DNA of 64,000 nt from contig NZ_CP027727.1 of the NCBI RefSeq assembly GCF_003851685.1, positions 3,038,001-3,102,000 of the forward strand, read 5' to 3'. How positions within the stretch are numbered: the first letter of the stretch is position 1; the number at the start of each line of letters is the position of its first letter. Origin of the DNA: Pseudomonas sp. R5-89-07 (GTDB lineage: Bacteria; Pseudomonadota; Gammaproteobacteria; Pseudomonadales; Pseudomonadaceae). A program made the translations under genes and the position numbers. Below, one piece after another: positions 54,563 to 63,317 of the stretch. The notes below the pieces were generated by a model, which did not search any database, was not told the DNA's origin, and saw nothing but the letters and a program-made list of their open reading frames with translations.

Positions 54563-54778
54563 TCAGGCGAGTTTTACCGACACCAGCTCTACCGAGTCGC
54601 GCGCCTGGCGCAGTTCGTCGGCGTCCTGGTTCAACCGGTGAATGGTGTTGAGCAGGCGCTGGCGCAGCACTTCATCGCCGAGCTTTTCGACGGCACGCAT
54701 CAGGTCAAACGCGGCGGTTTCGTTATTATCCGCGACGGAATCCAGGGTCTTGCGCAGGTTGCGGGTGGCTCGGGTCAC
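54563..54778 (-). CDS. Small helical hypothetical protein (71 aa), GTG start
   Basis: A 71-residue, strongly charged helical protein (TRATRNLRKTLDSVADNN, then AVEKLGDEVLRQRLLNTIHRL). The start is GTG with GAAGGAAG ~8 bases upstream. It likely forms a helical hairpin or coiled coil. I do not recognise the family. It lies upstream of azlC on the same strand, 71 bases away. Confidence 0.7.
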   Translation of the reverse strand: MTRATRNLRKTLDSVADNNETAAFDLMRAVEKLGDEVLRQRLLNTIHRLNQDADELRQARDSVELVSVKLA

Positions 54779-55146
54779 GCGGCGTCTTCCTTCATCAGCA
54801 ATGGGCGGGCACTTTAGGACATTCGTGTTTCAGTTTAATTTCAATCACTTGTGGTTGATCATTGGGGAGTTGATCCAGGTCAAACCAAATCAGGATTTGG
54901 CTTACAGATAGGGCACTGTGCTGTAGGGCCGCGGCTGTACTTTCACGCGCTTCAATGCCTGGCGATGCCACTGGCGTTCGGTAGGTGTGATTGATTCTGC
55001 GCAACGGCGAACTTTACGTGTACGAACTGATCCATGCCTTGGATCACAGCCAGCCTGGCTTGCAAACGACGCACTGCGTCTGCATGCAATGGGCGACAGA
55101 CCACAACGGGCCAGCCCCTGCTGCTGCGCCATCGGAGCGTTAATTC
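54779..55146. other. Intergenic region upstream of arsB
   Basis: The 368-base spacer contains one tight inverted repeat (CCAAATC-AG-GATTTGG, 54885-54900) in an AT-rich part. A minus-strand frame 54902-55132 lacks a clear ribosome site. I see no arsR-type operator or gene in it. Confidence 0.45.
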
Positions 55147-56430
55147 ATGCTTGTCGCAATTGCAATATTCATCCTCACCATCGTGCTGGTCATCTGGCAG
55201 CCCAAAGGCCTGGGCGTTGGCTGGAGCGCCACCCTGGGCGCGATTTTGGCCCTGGCATGCGGGGTGATCAGCCTGGCGGATATTCCGGTGGTGTGGCACA
55301 TCATCTGGAACGCTACCGGTACCTTTGTTGCGTTGATCATCATCAGCCTGTTGCTCGATGAAGCCGGCTTCTTCGCCTGGGCCGCGTTGCATGTGGCGCG
55401 CTGGGGGCGTGGCCGAGGTCGTCGACTGTTTGCCTATATGGTGCTGCTGGGTGCGCTGGTGTCGGCCCTGTTCGCCAATGACGGTGCGGCGTTGATCCTT
55501 ACCCCGATTGTGATATCGATGCTGTTGGCCCTGCGCTTTTCGCCGGCGGCAACGCTGGCATTCGTCATGGGCGCAGGCTTTATCGCCGACACGGCGAGCC
55601 TGCCCTTAGTGGTATCGAACCTGGTCAACATCGTCTCGGCGGATTACTTCAAGATCGGCTTCAACGAGTATGCGGCCGTGATGGTGCCGGTGAACCTGGT
55701 CAGCGTCGCCGCAACCCTGGCGGTACTAATGTGGTTTTTCCGTCGCGATATCCCGCACACCTACGACCCGGCCGACCTGGAAGAACCCGCCAGTGCCATC
55801 CACGACCGTGCGACCTTTCGCGCCGGCTGGTGGGTGCTGGGTATATTGCTGGTGGGCTGCTTCGCGCTGGAGCCGCTGGGCATTCCCATCAGTGCGATTT
55901 CGGCGGTATGCGCCGTGCTGTTGTTGGTGATTGCCGCCAAGGGCCACAAGATCTCCACGCGCAAAGTCCTCAAAGAGGCACCGTGGCAGATCGTGATCTT
56001 TTCCCTGGGAATGTACTTGGTGGTCTACGGCTTGCGTAATGCCGGCCTGACCGACTACCTGGCCACCTGGCTCGACACTTTCGCCGGTTATGGGGTGTGG
56101 GGCGCGGCCATGGGCACCGGGGTGCTGACGGCGCTGTTGTCCTCGGCGATGAACAACCTGCCGACGGTGTTGATCGGCGCATTGTCCATCGAGTCCAGCC
56201 ATGCAGTGGGCGTGGTCAAGGACGCGATGATCTACGCCAACGTGATCGGCAGCGACCTGGGCCCGAAAATCACCCCTATCGGCAGCCTGGCCACGTTGCT
56301 GTGGTTGCATATCCTGGCACGCAAGGGCATCACCATCACTTGGGGGTATTACTTCAAGGTAGGGATTGTGCTCACCGTGCCGGTGCTGTTGATCACCCTC
56401 GCCGCCCTTGCCTTGCGCCTGAGTGTCTAG
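55147..56430 (+). CDS. arsB: ArsB-type arsenite/anion transporter
   Basis: The 427-residue protein has about 12 membrane helices and ArsB marks: [57 protein letters not shown] and [17 protein letters not shown]. ArsB exports arsenite and antimonite. GGAG lies 9 bases before the ATG. No arsR, arsC or arsH is beside it, which is unusual, so induction and even substrate are open. Confidence 0.88.
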   Translation: MLVAIAIFILTIVLVIWQPKGLGVGWSATLGAILALACGVISLADIPVVWHIIWNATGTFVALIIISLLLDEAGFFAWAALHVARWGRGRGRRLFAYMVLLGALVSALFANDGAALILTPIVISMLLALRFSPAATLAFVMGAGFIADTASLPLVVSNLVNIVSADYFKIGFNEYAAVMVPVNLVSVAATLAVLMWFFRRDIPHTYDPADLEEPASAIHDRATFRAGWWVLGILLVGCFALEPLGIPISAISAVCAVLLLVIAAKGHKISTRKVLKEAPWQIVIFSLGMYLVVYGLRNAGLTDYLATWLDTFAGYGVWGAAMGTGVLTALLSSAMNNLPTVLIGALSIESSHAVGVVKDAMIYANVIGSDLGPKITPIGSLATLLWLHILARKGITITWGYYFKVGIVLTVPVLLITLAALALRLSV

Positions 56431-56496
56431 GGAACGCCATGGAAATCCCTCTGCGCACTGACGTATGCTCGCGCACTTTGTCGGAAGGACGCGAGC

Positions 56497-57108
56497 ATGC
56501 TGACCATCTTCTTCTACGCGCTGGTTTTCGGTTTTGTATTTTGTCTCTCCCCCGGCGCGGTGCTCGCTGAGACCCTGCGCCGTGGCTTGCTCCAGGGTTT
56601 CACCCCGGCACTGCTGGTACAGGTCGGCTCGCTGGTGGGCGACGCGGTGTGGGCGGTCATCGGCCTGACTGGCATCGCGCTGTTGATCCAGCATGACGCG
56701 GTGCGCGTGCCGCTGACGGTGATCTGTGCGCTGTACCTGGCCTGGCTGGGGATGCGCAGCCTGATTGATGCCTGGCAGCTACCGCAAGCCGAGGATGCGC
56801 CTGCAAGCTCCGGAAAAAACGCCCTGGCCGTGGGCGCGGCGATCTCCCTGGCCAATCCGAAGAACATCGTTTACTGGGGCGCCTTGGGCAGCGCGTTGTC
56901 AGGCATCGTCGGCGCCACCCCGAGCCATGGGCAAACACTGATGTTTTTTGCAGGCTTCATGCTGGCATCGGTGTTGTCATGCTTTTTGACCGCCGCGCTG
57001 GTCAACTTATTGCGCAAGAACGCTTCGCCGACTTGGCAGCGCGTCAGCTATGGCGCCTGCGGCGTGGTATTGCTCTACCTGGCCATTCTCGCAGCGCAAG
57101 GTATTTGA
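56497..57108 (+). CDS. LysE-family amino acid exporter
   Basis: The 203-residue inner-membrane protein has five to six helices and the LysE/RhtB marks FCLSPGAVLAETLRRGLLQG and LAWLGMRSLIDAW, then ISLANPKNIVYWGALGSAL. AAGGA lies 7 bases before the ATG. Members export amino acids such as homoserine, threonine or lysine. It follows arsB by 66 bases on the same strand but probably has its own promoter. Confidence 0.9.
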   Translation: MLTIFFYALVFGFVFCLSPGAVLAETLRRGLLQGFTPALLVQVGSLVGDAVWAVIGLTGIALLIQHDAVRVPLTVICALYLAWLGMRSLIDAWQLPQAEDAPASSGKNALAVGAAISLANPKNIVYWGALGSALSGIVGATPSHGQTLMFFAGFMLASVLSCFLTAALVNLLRKNASPTWQRVSYGACGVVLLYLAILAAQGI

Positions 57109-57150
57109 AGTTATATGGGCAGTCACTTAACTGAATGAACTCTGAACACC

Positions 57151-57201
57151 GGTTAATTTAATTAACCATGCGTTGACATTCTGTAATCGCCTGAGTAAAT
57201 T
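57151..57201 (+). promoter_or_regulatory. Promoter and palindromic operator of the mgtA leader
   Basis: TTGACA (57173-57178) and TAAATT (57196-57201) are spaced 17 bases, a good sigma-70 promoter. Immediately upstream GGTTAA-TTTAA-TTAACC (57151-57167) is a perfect inverted repeat at the position of an activator site; PhoP is a candidate for a magnesium transporter gene. Predicted transcript start is ~57208, more than 700 bases before mgtA. Confidence 0.6.
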
Positions 57202-57413
57202 CCCTCTGCCCGCAACTGGGGCCTTTTTTAAACCTCACAAAAGAAGCCAATGGACACAGTATCTAGTCGCTGTCCGAGCACCGCCTCAGCGGGCGTCGGG
57301 CGCCAAACCCAGAACATGACGGGACTCGCCTTCCAGGTCCGGTAAGCTGCGCTAGAGCTTGATGCTCCACCGTAACTGCCTCGCCGGTCGCTTGTCCGGT
57401 CCCGAGGTGTGTT

Positions 57414-57707
57414 ATGACCTTCAAAACCCTTGCTTTGCCTGATGTAACTGCACTGGCCGCAGCCCTGCGAGCCAAGCTGTGCCGCGCGCCCGCAGGATTT
57501 TCGCCTGCCCGTGCGGGCTTTGCCTCATCTTCCCTTCAAGTACGCCCGGCCCGCCCGTTGGCGCACTGGCGTGTCTGCCCTGAAAGCGGCCAGCTGGTGC
57601 AGCATTGGGATCATGCCGACCCTCAAGACCCGCAGAGACCCAAGGTTTCCAGACTGGCGCAAGCTGGCGTGATGCTCGCTCTTTATATGAGCGCTCGCGC
57701 CGCCTGA
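57414..57707 (+). CDS. Leader-region ORF (97 aa) upstream of mgtA
   Basis: A 97-residue frame with GAGGTG 5 bases before its ATG, inside the mgtA leader. The product is rich in Ala, Pro and Arg, with PAGFSPARAGF and the more constrained WRVCPESGQLVQHWDH. I recall similar short proteins before Mg2+ transporter genes in Pseudomonas, but this needs a search. Its coding region overlaps mutually exclusive hairpins, so its translation may control mgtA transcription. It could also be a plain small protein. Confidence 0.5.
   Translation: MTFKTLALPDVTALAAALRAKLCRAPAGFSPARAGFASSSLQVRPARPLAHWRVCPESGQLVQHWDHADPQDPQRPKVSRLAQAGVMLALYMSARAA
57488..57518 (+). promoter_or_regulatory. Competing hairpins within the mgtA leader
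   Basis: GCCCGCA (57488-57494) pairs with TGCGGGC (57512-57518). Alternatively GCAGG pairs with CCTGC (57492-57508), or GCCC with GGGC (57507-57518), the latter followed by TTTG. Mutually exclusive stems inside a translated region are the pattern of attenuators. Confidence 0.45.
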
Positions 57708-57753
57708 CCTGACTGGAAACAGCAACTTCCTTATTGATGTTCTGGAGTTCTTT

Positions 57754-57792
57754 ATGAACCTATCCAGTCGTAGCTCGCTGCGCGAAAGTTAA
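57754..57792 (+). CDS. Candidate 12-aa leader peptide before mgtA
   Basis: ATG at 57754 with TGGAG 6 bases upstream encodes MNLSSRSSLRES and stops at TAA. The strong ribosome site for such a short frame, 148 bases before mgtA and followed by hairpins, suggests a sensing leader peptide. It is rich in serine and arginine. Function is inferred from position only. Confidence 0.4.
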   Translation: MNLSSRSSLRES

Positions 57793-57842
57793 TTAACTCA
57801 CCGCTAGCGGGCACTGAAAAGTTACACAGACTTCTATTTGAA

Positions 57843-57866
57843 CCGATCGCGAAGTTCGCGGCTCGG
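57843..57866 (+). other. Stem-loop in mgtA leader
   Basis: CCGA/TCGG and CGCG/CGCG arms form a compact hairpin with loop AAGTT, 75 bases before the mgtA start codon. It has no T-run. It may be part of the leader's regulatory fold. Confidence 0.45.
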
Positions 57867-57940
57867 CATGCTTTCGCTCGCCTGTCTTCAGGTAAGTATC
57901 GGGTATGTTTTGTCGAGAGTTGGCGACAGGAGTACAGACA

Positions 57941-60655
57941 ATGAGCGCCGTAAAAAACACGCCACTGAACACGAAAAAAACCACCGACGACGGCACCAAA
58001 CTGTCGATGCGCGCCGCCCGCGAAGCCCAGAACGGCCTGTCGGCCACCTTGGCCAACGTACGCGCCACCCGGGATGGCCTGACCGAACTGGACGCCTCGG
58101 CGCGCCTGCAACGGGAAGGCTACAACGAAGTGGCGCATGACAAGCCGCCTCACGCCATCGTGCAGTTCCTGCAGGCACTGAACAATCCCTTCATCTATGT
58201 CCTGCTGACGCTCGCTGGCATCAGCTTCATCACCGACTGCTGGCTGCCCATGCAGGACGGCGAAGAGGCCGACCCCACCAAGGTCATCATTATCATGACC
58301 ATGGTACTGCTCAGCAGCCTGCTGCGTTTCTGGCAGGAACACCGCTCGGCCAAATCCGCCGAGGCGCTTAAAGCCATGGTGCGCACCACCACCACCGTGC
58401 TGCGCCGCGAGCAGGTTGGCGCCGAGCCGGCCCTGCGCGAAGTGCCGATGCGCGACCTGGTGACCGGTGACATCGTGCAGCTGTCGGCCGGCGATATGAT
58501 TCCCGCCGACATCCGCCTGATCGAATCGCGCGATCTGTTTATCAGCCAGGCGGTGCTGACCGGCGAAGCCCTGCCGGTGGAGAAATACGACACCTTGGGC
58601 GATGTCACGCAAAAGTCCGCATCGCCCCTGCCTGCAGGCCAGGGCAACCTGCTGGACCTGCCCAACATCTGCTTCATGGGCACCAACGTGGTCAGTGGCC
58701 GGGCGACCGCCGTGGTGGTCGCCACCGGGCCGCGCACTTACTTCGGCTCGCTGGCCAAGGCGATTGTCGGCTCACGGGTGCAAACCGCGTTCGACCGCGG
58801 CGTGAACAGCGTCAGCTGGCTGCTGATCCGCTTCATGCTGGTGATGGTGCCGATCGTGTTCTTCCTCAATGGCTTCTCCAAAGGTGACTGGGGCGATGCC
58901 TTCCTGTTCGCCCTTGCGGTCGCCGTTGGCCTGACCCCGGAAATGCTGCCGATGATCGTCAGCGCCAACCTGGCCAAGGGCGCCACGGCCATGGCCAAGC
59001 GCAAAGTGGTGGTCAAGCGCCTCAATGCGATCCAGAACTTCGGCTCCATGGACGTGCTGTGCACCGACAAGACCGGCACCTTGACCCAGGACAAGATCAT
59101 CCTCGAACACCACGTCAACGCCTGCGGCCAGCGTGATGATGCGGTGTTGTCCCTGGCCTGGCTCAACAGCTTCCACCAGAGCGGCATGAAGAACCTGATG
59201 GACCAGGCCGTGGTGCAGTTCGCCGAGCGCAACCCCAAGTTCCAGGTGCCGTTTGCCTACAGCAAGGTCGATGAGTTGCCGTTCGATTTCGTGCGTCGGC
59301 GCCTGTCGATCATGGTCAAGGACGCCGCCGGCGATCATTTGCTGGTGTGCAAGGGCGCCGTGGAAGAGATGCTGGGCATTTGCACCCACACCATGGAAGA
59401 CGGCGCCGCCGTGCCTCTGGATGAGCGCCGCCGCGAGCAGTTGCTGGCGATCGCCAATGACTACAACGAGGACGGTTTCCGCGTACTGGTAGTAGCCACT
59501 CGCACCATCCCTAAAGCGCTGGCACGTGAGCAGTACACCACCGCCGACGAACGTAACCTGGTGATCCATGGCTTCCTGACCTTCCTCGATCCACCAAAGG
59601 AAACCGCCGGCCCGGCGATTGCCGCGCTGCAGGAAATCGGTGTGGCGGTCAAAGTGCTCACCGGCGACAACGCGGTGGTCACCAGCAAGATCTGCCGCCA
59701 GGTGGGCCTCGAGCCAGGCCAGCCGCTGCTGGGGGTGGAAATCGAAGCGATGGACGACGCCACCCTGCTGCGTCGGGTGGAGGAGCGCACGGTGTTCGCC
59801 AAGCTGACGCCGCTGCAGAAATCGCGGGTGCTCAAGGCGCTGCAGGCCAACGGCCATACCGTCGGCTTTCTTGGCGACGGGATCAACGATGCGCCTGCGC
59901 TGCGCGATGCCGACGTGGGTATTTCGGTGGACAGCGGCACAGACATCGCCAAGGAGTCGGCCGACATCATCCTGCTGGAAAAGAGCCTGATGGTGCTGGA
60001 GGAAGGCGTGCTCAAAGGCCGCGAAACCTTCGGCAATATCATGAAGTACCTGAACATGACCGCCAGCTCCAACTTCGGCAACGTGTTCTCGGTGCTGGTG
60101 GCCAGTGCGTTCATTCCGTTCATGCCGATGCTGGCGATTCACCTGTTGCTGCAAAACCTGATGTACGACATCTCCCAACTGGCGCTGCCGTGGGACAAGA
60201 TGGACAAGGAATACCTGGCCAAACCGCGCAAGTGGGATGCGAAAAACATCGGTCGCTTCATGATCTGGATCGGGCCGACCTCGTCGATCTTCGACATCAC
60301 CACCTTTGCCCTGATGTGGTACGTGTTCTCGGCCAACAGCGTGGAAATGCAGACCCTGTTCCAGTCCGGCTGGTTTATCGAGGGCCTGCTTTCGCAAACC
60401 CTGGTGGTGCATATGTTGCGCACCCGCAAGATCCCGTTCTTCCAGAGCACGGCCGCGTGGCCGGTGTTGATGATGACCTGCATCGTCATTGCCCTGGGCA
60501 TCTACGTGCCGTTCTCGCCGCTGGGCACCCTGGTGGGCCTGCAGCCGCTGCCGCTGGCGTACTTCCCATGGTTGGTGGGCACGCTCCTGGCCTACTGCTG
60601 CGTCGCCCAACTGATGAAGACGATCTACATCCGCCGCTTCAAGCAGTGGTACTGA
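57941..60655 (+). CDS. mgtA: Magnesium-translocating P-type ATPase
   Basis: The 904-residue inner-membrane ATPase imports Mg2+. It has the N-terminal cytoplasmic region, TGE loop (QAVLTGEALPVEK) and the phosphorylated D376 in CTDKTGTLTQD. KGAVEEM and the hinge LTGDNAVV / GDGINDAPALRDADVGI follow, and about ten helices in P-type IIIB order with VGLTPEMLPMIV in the fourth. The ATG at 57941 has AGGAG 9 bases upstream; an earlier in-frame start at 57905 is rejected. It is preceded by an 830-base leader with a promoter, small ORFs and hairpins. Confidence 0.97.
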   Translation: MSAVKNTPLNTKKTTDDGTKLSMRAAREAQNGLSATLANVRATRDGLTELDASARLQREGYNEVAHDKPPHAIVQFLQALNNPFIYVLLTLAGISFITDCWLPMQDGEEADPTKVIIIMTMVLLSSLLRFWQEHRSAKSAEALKAMVRTTTTVLRREQVGAEPALREVPMRDLVTGDIVQLSAGDMIPADIRLIESRDLFISQAVLTGEALPVEKYDTLGDVTQKSASPLPAGQGNLLDLPNICFMGTNVVSGRATAVVVATGPRTYFGSLAKAIVGSRVQTAFDRGVNSVSWLLIRFMLVMVPIVFFLNGFSKGDWGDAFLFALAVAVGLTPEMLPMIVSANLAKGATAMAKRKVVVKRLNAIQNFGSMDVLCTDKTGTLTQDKIILEHHVNACGQRDDAVLSLAWLNSFHQSGMKNLMDQAVVQFAERNPKFQVPFAYSKVDELPFDFVRRRLSIMVKDAAGDHLLVCKGAVEEMLGICTHTMEDGAAVPLDERRREQLLAIANDYNEDGFRVLVVATRTIPKALAREQYTTADERNLVIHGFLTFLDPPKETAGPAIAALQEIGVAVKVLTGDNAVVTSKICRQVGLEPGQPLLGVEIEAMDDATLLRRVEERTVFAKLTPLQKSRVLKALQANGHTVGFLGDGINDAPALRDADVGISVDSGTDIAKESADIILLEKSLMVLEEGVLKGRETFGNIMKYLNMTASSNFGNVFSVLVASAFIPFMPMLAIHLLLQNLMYDISQLALPWDKMDKEYLAKPRKWDAKNIGRFMIWIGPTSSIFDITTFALMWYVFSANSVEMQTLFQSGWFIEGLLSQTLVVHMLRTRKIPFFQSTAAWPVLMMTCIVIALGIYVPFSPLGTLVGLQPLPLAYFPWLVGTLLAYCCVAQLMKTIYIRRFKQWY

Positions 60656-60717
60656 TCACCCTCCGTTCAAACGGTGGAGGCCGCCCGGCCTTCACCGCGC
60701 AACACAAGGATCTACTC

Positions 60718-61065
60718 ATGCGCGTGCTGATCTGTGCAGGTCGTCATTACGCCGACACAAAAAAGTCCCGCCAAGTGCTGGACGCTTACCACCGCCTGCG
60801 CCCTGTGCAGGTGCTGATCCACGGCGGCAACCAGTTCCTGGGCAGCGACATCGAGGAATGGGCCCGCGAAATCGGGATCGACGTGGTGCGGTATCCGCCG
60901 AACTGGCAGCGCCACGGCAAGCAGGCGGAGCGCCAGCGCAACCACTTCATGCTGGCCGACAGCCGCCCCGACGTGATCATCGCCCTGCCGGGCGGTGACG
61001 ACACTTCGGAACTGGTCTGTCAGGCCAAAGCCACCGGCATTTCGGTGCTGACCGTAGAAAGCTGA
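60718..61065 (+). CDS. DUF2493/SLOG-family protein
   Basis: The 115-residue Rossmann-like protein has RVLICAGRHYADTKKSRQVL at the start, LIHGGNQFLGSDIEEWA and IIALPGGDDTSELV, matching DUF2493 (YspA/cpYpsA-related SLOG). Such proteins are thought to bind nucleotides or derived signals. The ATG at 60718 follows AAGGA; the longer frame through mgtA is a shadow. It lies 62 bases after mgtA and could be co-transcribed with it. Confidence 0.85.
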   Translation: MRVLICAGRHYADTKKSRQVLDAYHRLRPVQVLIHGGNQFLGSDIEEWAREIGIDVVRYPPNWQRHGKQAERQRNHFMLADSRPDVIIALPGGDDTSELVCQAKATGISVLTVES

Positions 61066-61083
61066 ATTCAAGCGAGGTGCATC

Positions 61084-61905
61084 ATGCACAAGCAACGCAA
61101 CCCAAAGCAGGCGAACGGGTTCGCCAACTATCGCGCGCGTCATTCGCGCAACGTGCGCCCTACCCTGCTGCTATTGCCGCCGGCCAAGCGCCGAGCCTTA
61201 CGCCGTAACCTGATGTTTATCGGGGTGAGCCTGGGCGTTGTCCTGGCGCTCGCGTTCTTTGCTAAAGCGCATGCAGCAGGCGGCGCTTATGTAGTCGACG
61301 ATGGTGCCATCAACGCTCCTGGAGAATGCAATGTCGACGCCTGGTACACCGCCAACCGGCACGATGGCGGCACACATAACGAGATGCTGTCACCCGCATG
61401 TACGTTTGACGGCTTGCCATCCGTGCAGTGGGGGACGGCGTTGTCGCGCGCGACTGCCGACGGAAAAGGCGAGACTCAAGTCAGCCCGCAACTGAAGGTG
61501 CAGGTGCTGTCACGGCAAGACCTCGGGCTGGAACTGGCAATTGCCGCCGGGGCGCACTTTGCCCTGGATAGGCAGCACGCATTCGATGGCGCTGACTTCA
61601 ACATTCCGTTGACGTGGCAAGCCCTGGACGCTTTGCGCGTGAACCTGAATGCGGGCTGGAATCATGCCTACAACAATGGCGACCAGAAGCACCTACTGAC
61701 GTGGGGCACGGGGGTTGAATATCAGATGGCAGAGGTACTTACGCTGATCGCCGAGCGCTATGGCCAGGAAGGCGGCGATCAGGCATGGCAGGCCGGGCCG
61801 CGGTTCCACGTCGGCAAGCTTGTCGACGTGGACCTGGTGGTCGGGCGTAGCCTGATCGGTGAGCGTGACCAGTGGCTGACCACAGGCGCGACGCTGAGGT
61901 TCTAG
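61084..61905 (+). CDS. Membrane-anchored or exported beta-rich protein of unknown function
   Basis: The 273-residue protein has a basic N-terminus, a hydrophobic segment (~43-65, LMFIGVSLGVVLALAFFAKAHA) that may be an atypical signal peptide, and a beta-rich remainder. That part has alternating strands (ELAIAAGAHFAL, VNLNAGWNHAYNNGD, WGTGVEYQMA) and a final TTGATLRF. The end with phenylalanine suits an outer-membrane barrel. I do not recognise a family. GAGGTG precedes the ATG. Its stop overlaps the next gene's convergent stop by 4 bases. Confidence 0.72.
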   Translation: MHKQRNPKQANGFANYRARHSRNVRPTLLLLPPAKRRALRRNLMFIGVSLGVVLALAFFAKAHAAGGAYVVDDGAINAPGECNVDAWYTANRHDGGTHNEMLSPACTFDGLPSVQWGTALSRATADGKGETQVSPQLKVQVLSRQDLGLELAIAAGAHFALDRQHAFDGADFNIPLTWQALDALRVNLNAGWNHAYNNGDQKHLLTWGTGVEYQMAEVLTLIAERYGQEGGDQAWQAGPRFHVGKLVDVDLVVGRSLIGERDQWLTTGATLRF

Positions 61906-62594
61906 GCTTTGGTCTGCTGCTCCAGGTGCAGTTGCAACTGCGGATCGATTTGCAACTGGGCGGCTAGATCGTCGAGGTAATTGCGCTCCGCATCCTGCTG
62001 ATCATCCACCAGCATGACACTGGCCAGATACACCTCGGCCGCCACTGCCGGGTCGTTGGCAAACTCGGCGAAATCCGCAGCATCCAATGGCTTGGCGACC
62101 TCAGCGTCAAGCCACTGCTGCAGTTGCGGGTCGTCAGTGTGCTTGCCCAGTTCATTGGAAATCAGCTGCTGCTCTTTCTCATCGATCCGGCCATCGGCCT
62201 TCGCGGCAGCGATCAGTGCACGCAGCACCGCATGGCTGTGTGCTTCGATTTGCGCGCCTGAAAGCTGGTCGGCCGTCTGGAAGGCTTGCTGCGGCTGGCT
62301 CGCCTGCTGGCTCTGCCAGGCCTGGTACGCCTTGAAGGCCATCATCCCGAGAGACGCCAACGCGGCGTAGTTCATACCGCCTGCACGCCCTTGCGCCGGG
62401 CGCGTCGCCGCGCCACCGCCCAACATGCCGCCAAGCCCACCCAATAAATCCCCCAGACCGCCGCCGCCAGCAGCGGTACCGCCACTGGTACCTTTGAGCA
62501 GCCCGCCAAGCAGCCCGCCCAGGCCGCCGCCCGAAGAAGCGCCGCCCTGGCCTGCGCCGCGCAACAGTTGTTCCAGTAGATCGCTGGTATTCAT
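61902..62594 (-). CDS. DUF533/TerB-like protein (YebE-like)
   Basis: The 230-residue protein begins with a glycine-rich low-complexity segment (~15-72, repeated GLGGLLGGLL units). A C-terminal helical TerB-like domain (~100-225) follows, with VLRALIAAAKADGRIDEKEQQL and EVYLASVMLVDDQQDAERNYL. This is the DUF533 (YebE) layout, of unknown function and probably associated with the inner membrane. AGGAGGG precedes the ATG. Confidence 0.88.
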   Translation of the reverse strand: MNTSDLLEQLLRGAGQGGASSGGGLGGLLGGLLKGTSGGTAAGGGGLGDLLGGLGGMLGGGAATRPAQGRAGGMNYAALASLGMMAFKAYQAWQSQQASQPQQAFQTADQLSGAQIEAHSHAVLRALIAAAKADGRIDEKEQQLISNELGKHTDDPQLQQWLDAEVAKPLDAADFAEFANDPAVAAEVYLASVMLVDDQQDAERNYLDDLAAQLQIDPQLQLHLEQQTKA

Positions 62595-62718
62595 TGGTGT
62601 CGCCCTCCTGGGCGCGTAGTGGCGTTAATCAACCTTAGTCCGCCCTTGATGGAACACCATGACCGCCGGGCGGGCAAGCTTTATGATGGCGCCACCTTGC
62701 CACTGAAAGGAAATTACA

Positions 62719-63246
62719 GTGAACCGCATCGAGCACATTGCGTTGATGGCCAACTACAACCAATGGATGAATCGCAAGGTCTACGAAGCCGCCGGCAAGC
62801 TGACCGACGTGGCGCTGGCCGTCGACCGACAGGCGTTTTTCGGCTCTATCCTCGGCACCCTGAATCACCTGATGCTGGGCGACACGGTGTGGCTAAAACG
62901 CTTCGCCGAGCACCCGGCAGGTTTTACCGCGTTGCTACCCTTGAGCACCATCGCCACACCTGCGGATCTGGGGCAGCTGGCGTTCGCCGACATTCGCGAA
63001 CTCTCGGCCCATCGCGCCTGGCTGGATCAACTGATCCTCAATTGGGCCGGCAATCTGCAGGAAACCGATCTGGACCAGCCCTTGCGCTATCACAACATGC
63101 GCGGTGCAGCCCAAGAGAAACCATTCTTCGCCCTGCTGCTGCATTTTTTCAATCACCAGACCCACCATCGCGGCCAGGTGACCACGCTGTTGAGTCAGGC
63201 CGGTGTGGACGTGGGCGATACCGACTTGCTCGCGTTGATTGACTGA
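62719..63246 (+). CDS. DinB-like putative metalloprotein
   Basis: The 175-residue four-helix bundle has the DinB/YfiT layout: MANYNQWMNRKVYEAAGKL, LGTLNHLMLGDTVWLKRF and HFFNHQTHHRGQVTTLL, giving three histidine metal ligands. DinB-fold proteins include bacillithiol- and mycothiol-dependent transferases; the thiol used in Pseudomonas would be glutathione or none. The start is GTG with AAAGGAA upstream. Confidence 0.9.
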   Translation: MNRIEHIALMANYNQWMNRKVYEAAGKLTDVALAVDRQAFFGSILGTLNHLMLGDTVWLKRFAEHPAGFTALLPLSTIATPADLGQLAFADIRELSAHRAWLDQLILNWAGNLQETDLDQPLRYHNMRGAAQEKPFFALLLHFFNHQTHHRGQVTTLLSQAGVDVGDTDLLALID

Positions 63247-63277
63247 ACGCGGCATCAGTTTGCAATTGACGCAAAAA

Positions 63278-63307
63278 AGTGTGGAAGGACGCTTGCGCCC
63301 TCCCACG
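63278..63307. repeat. Degenerate REP-like palindrome
   Basis: GTGTGGAAGGACGC and GCGCCCTCCCAC form an imperfect hairpin with loop TT, similar in core to the palindrome at 27728-27760 but with substitutions. It lies between the convergent dinB-like and small hypothetical genes. Confidence 0.5.
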
Positions 63308-63317
63308 TTCACTTTAC

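Noticed and set aside
54902..55132. 76-aa minus-strand frame upstream of arsB
   Set aside because: Arg/Pro/Ser-rich, no ribosome site, composition like a chance frame.
58772..60610. 612-aa minus-strand open frame within mgtA
   Set aside because: It is the antisense shadow of a complete P-type ATPase; its composition (His/Gln/Val-rich) is typical of antisense frames in high-GC DNA and it has no recognisable domain.
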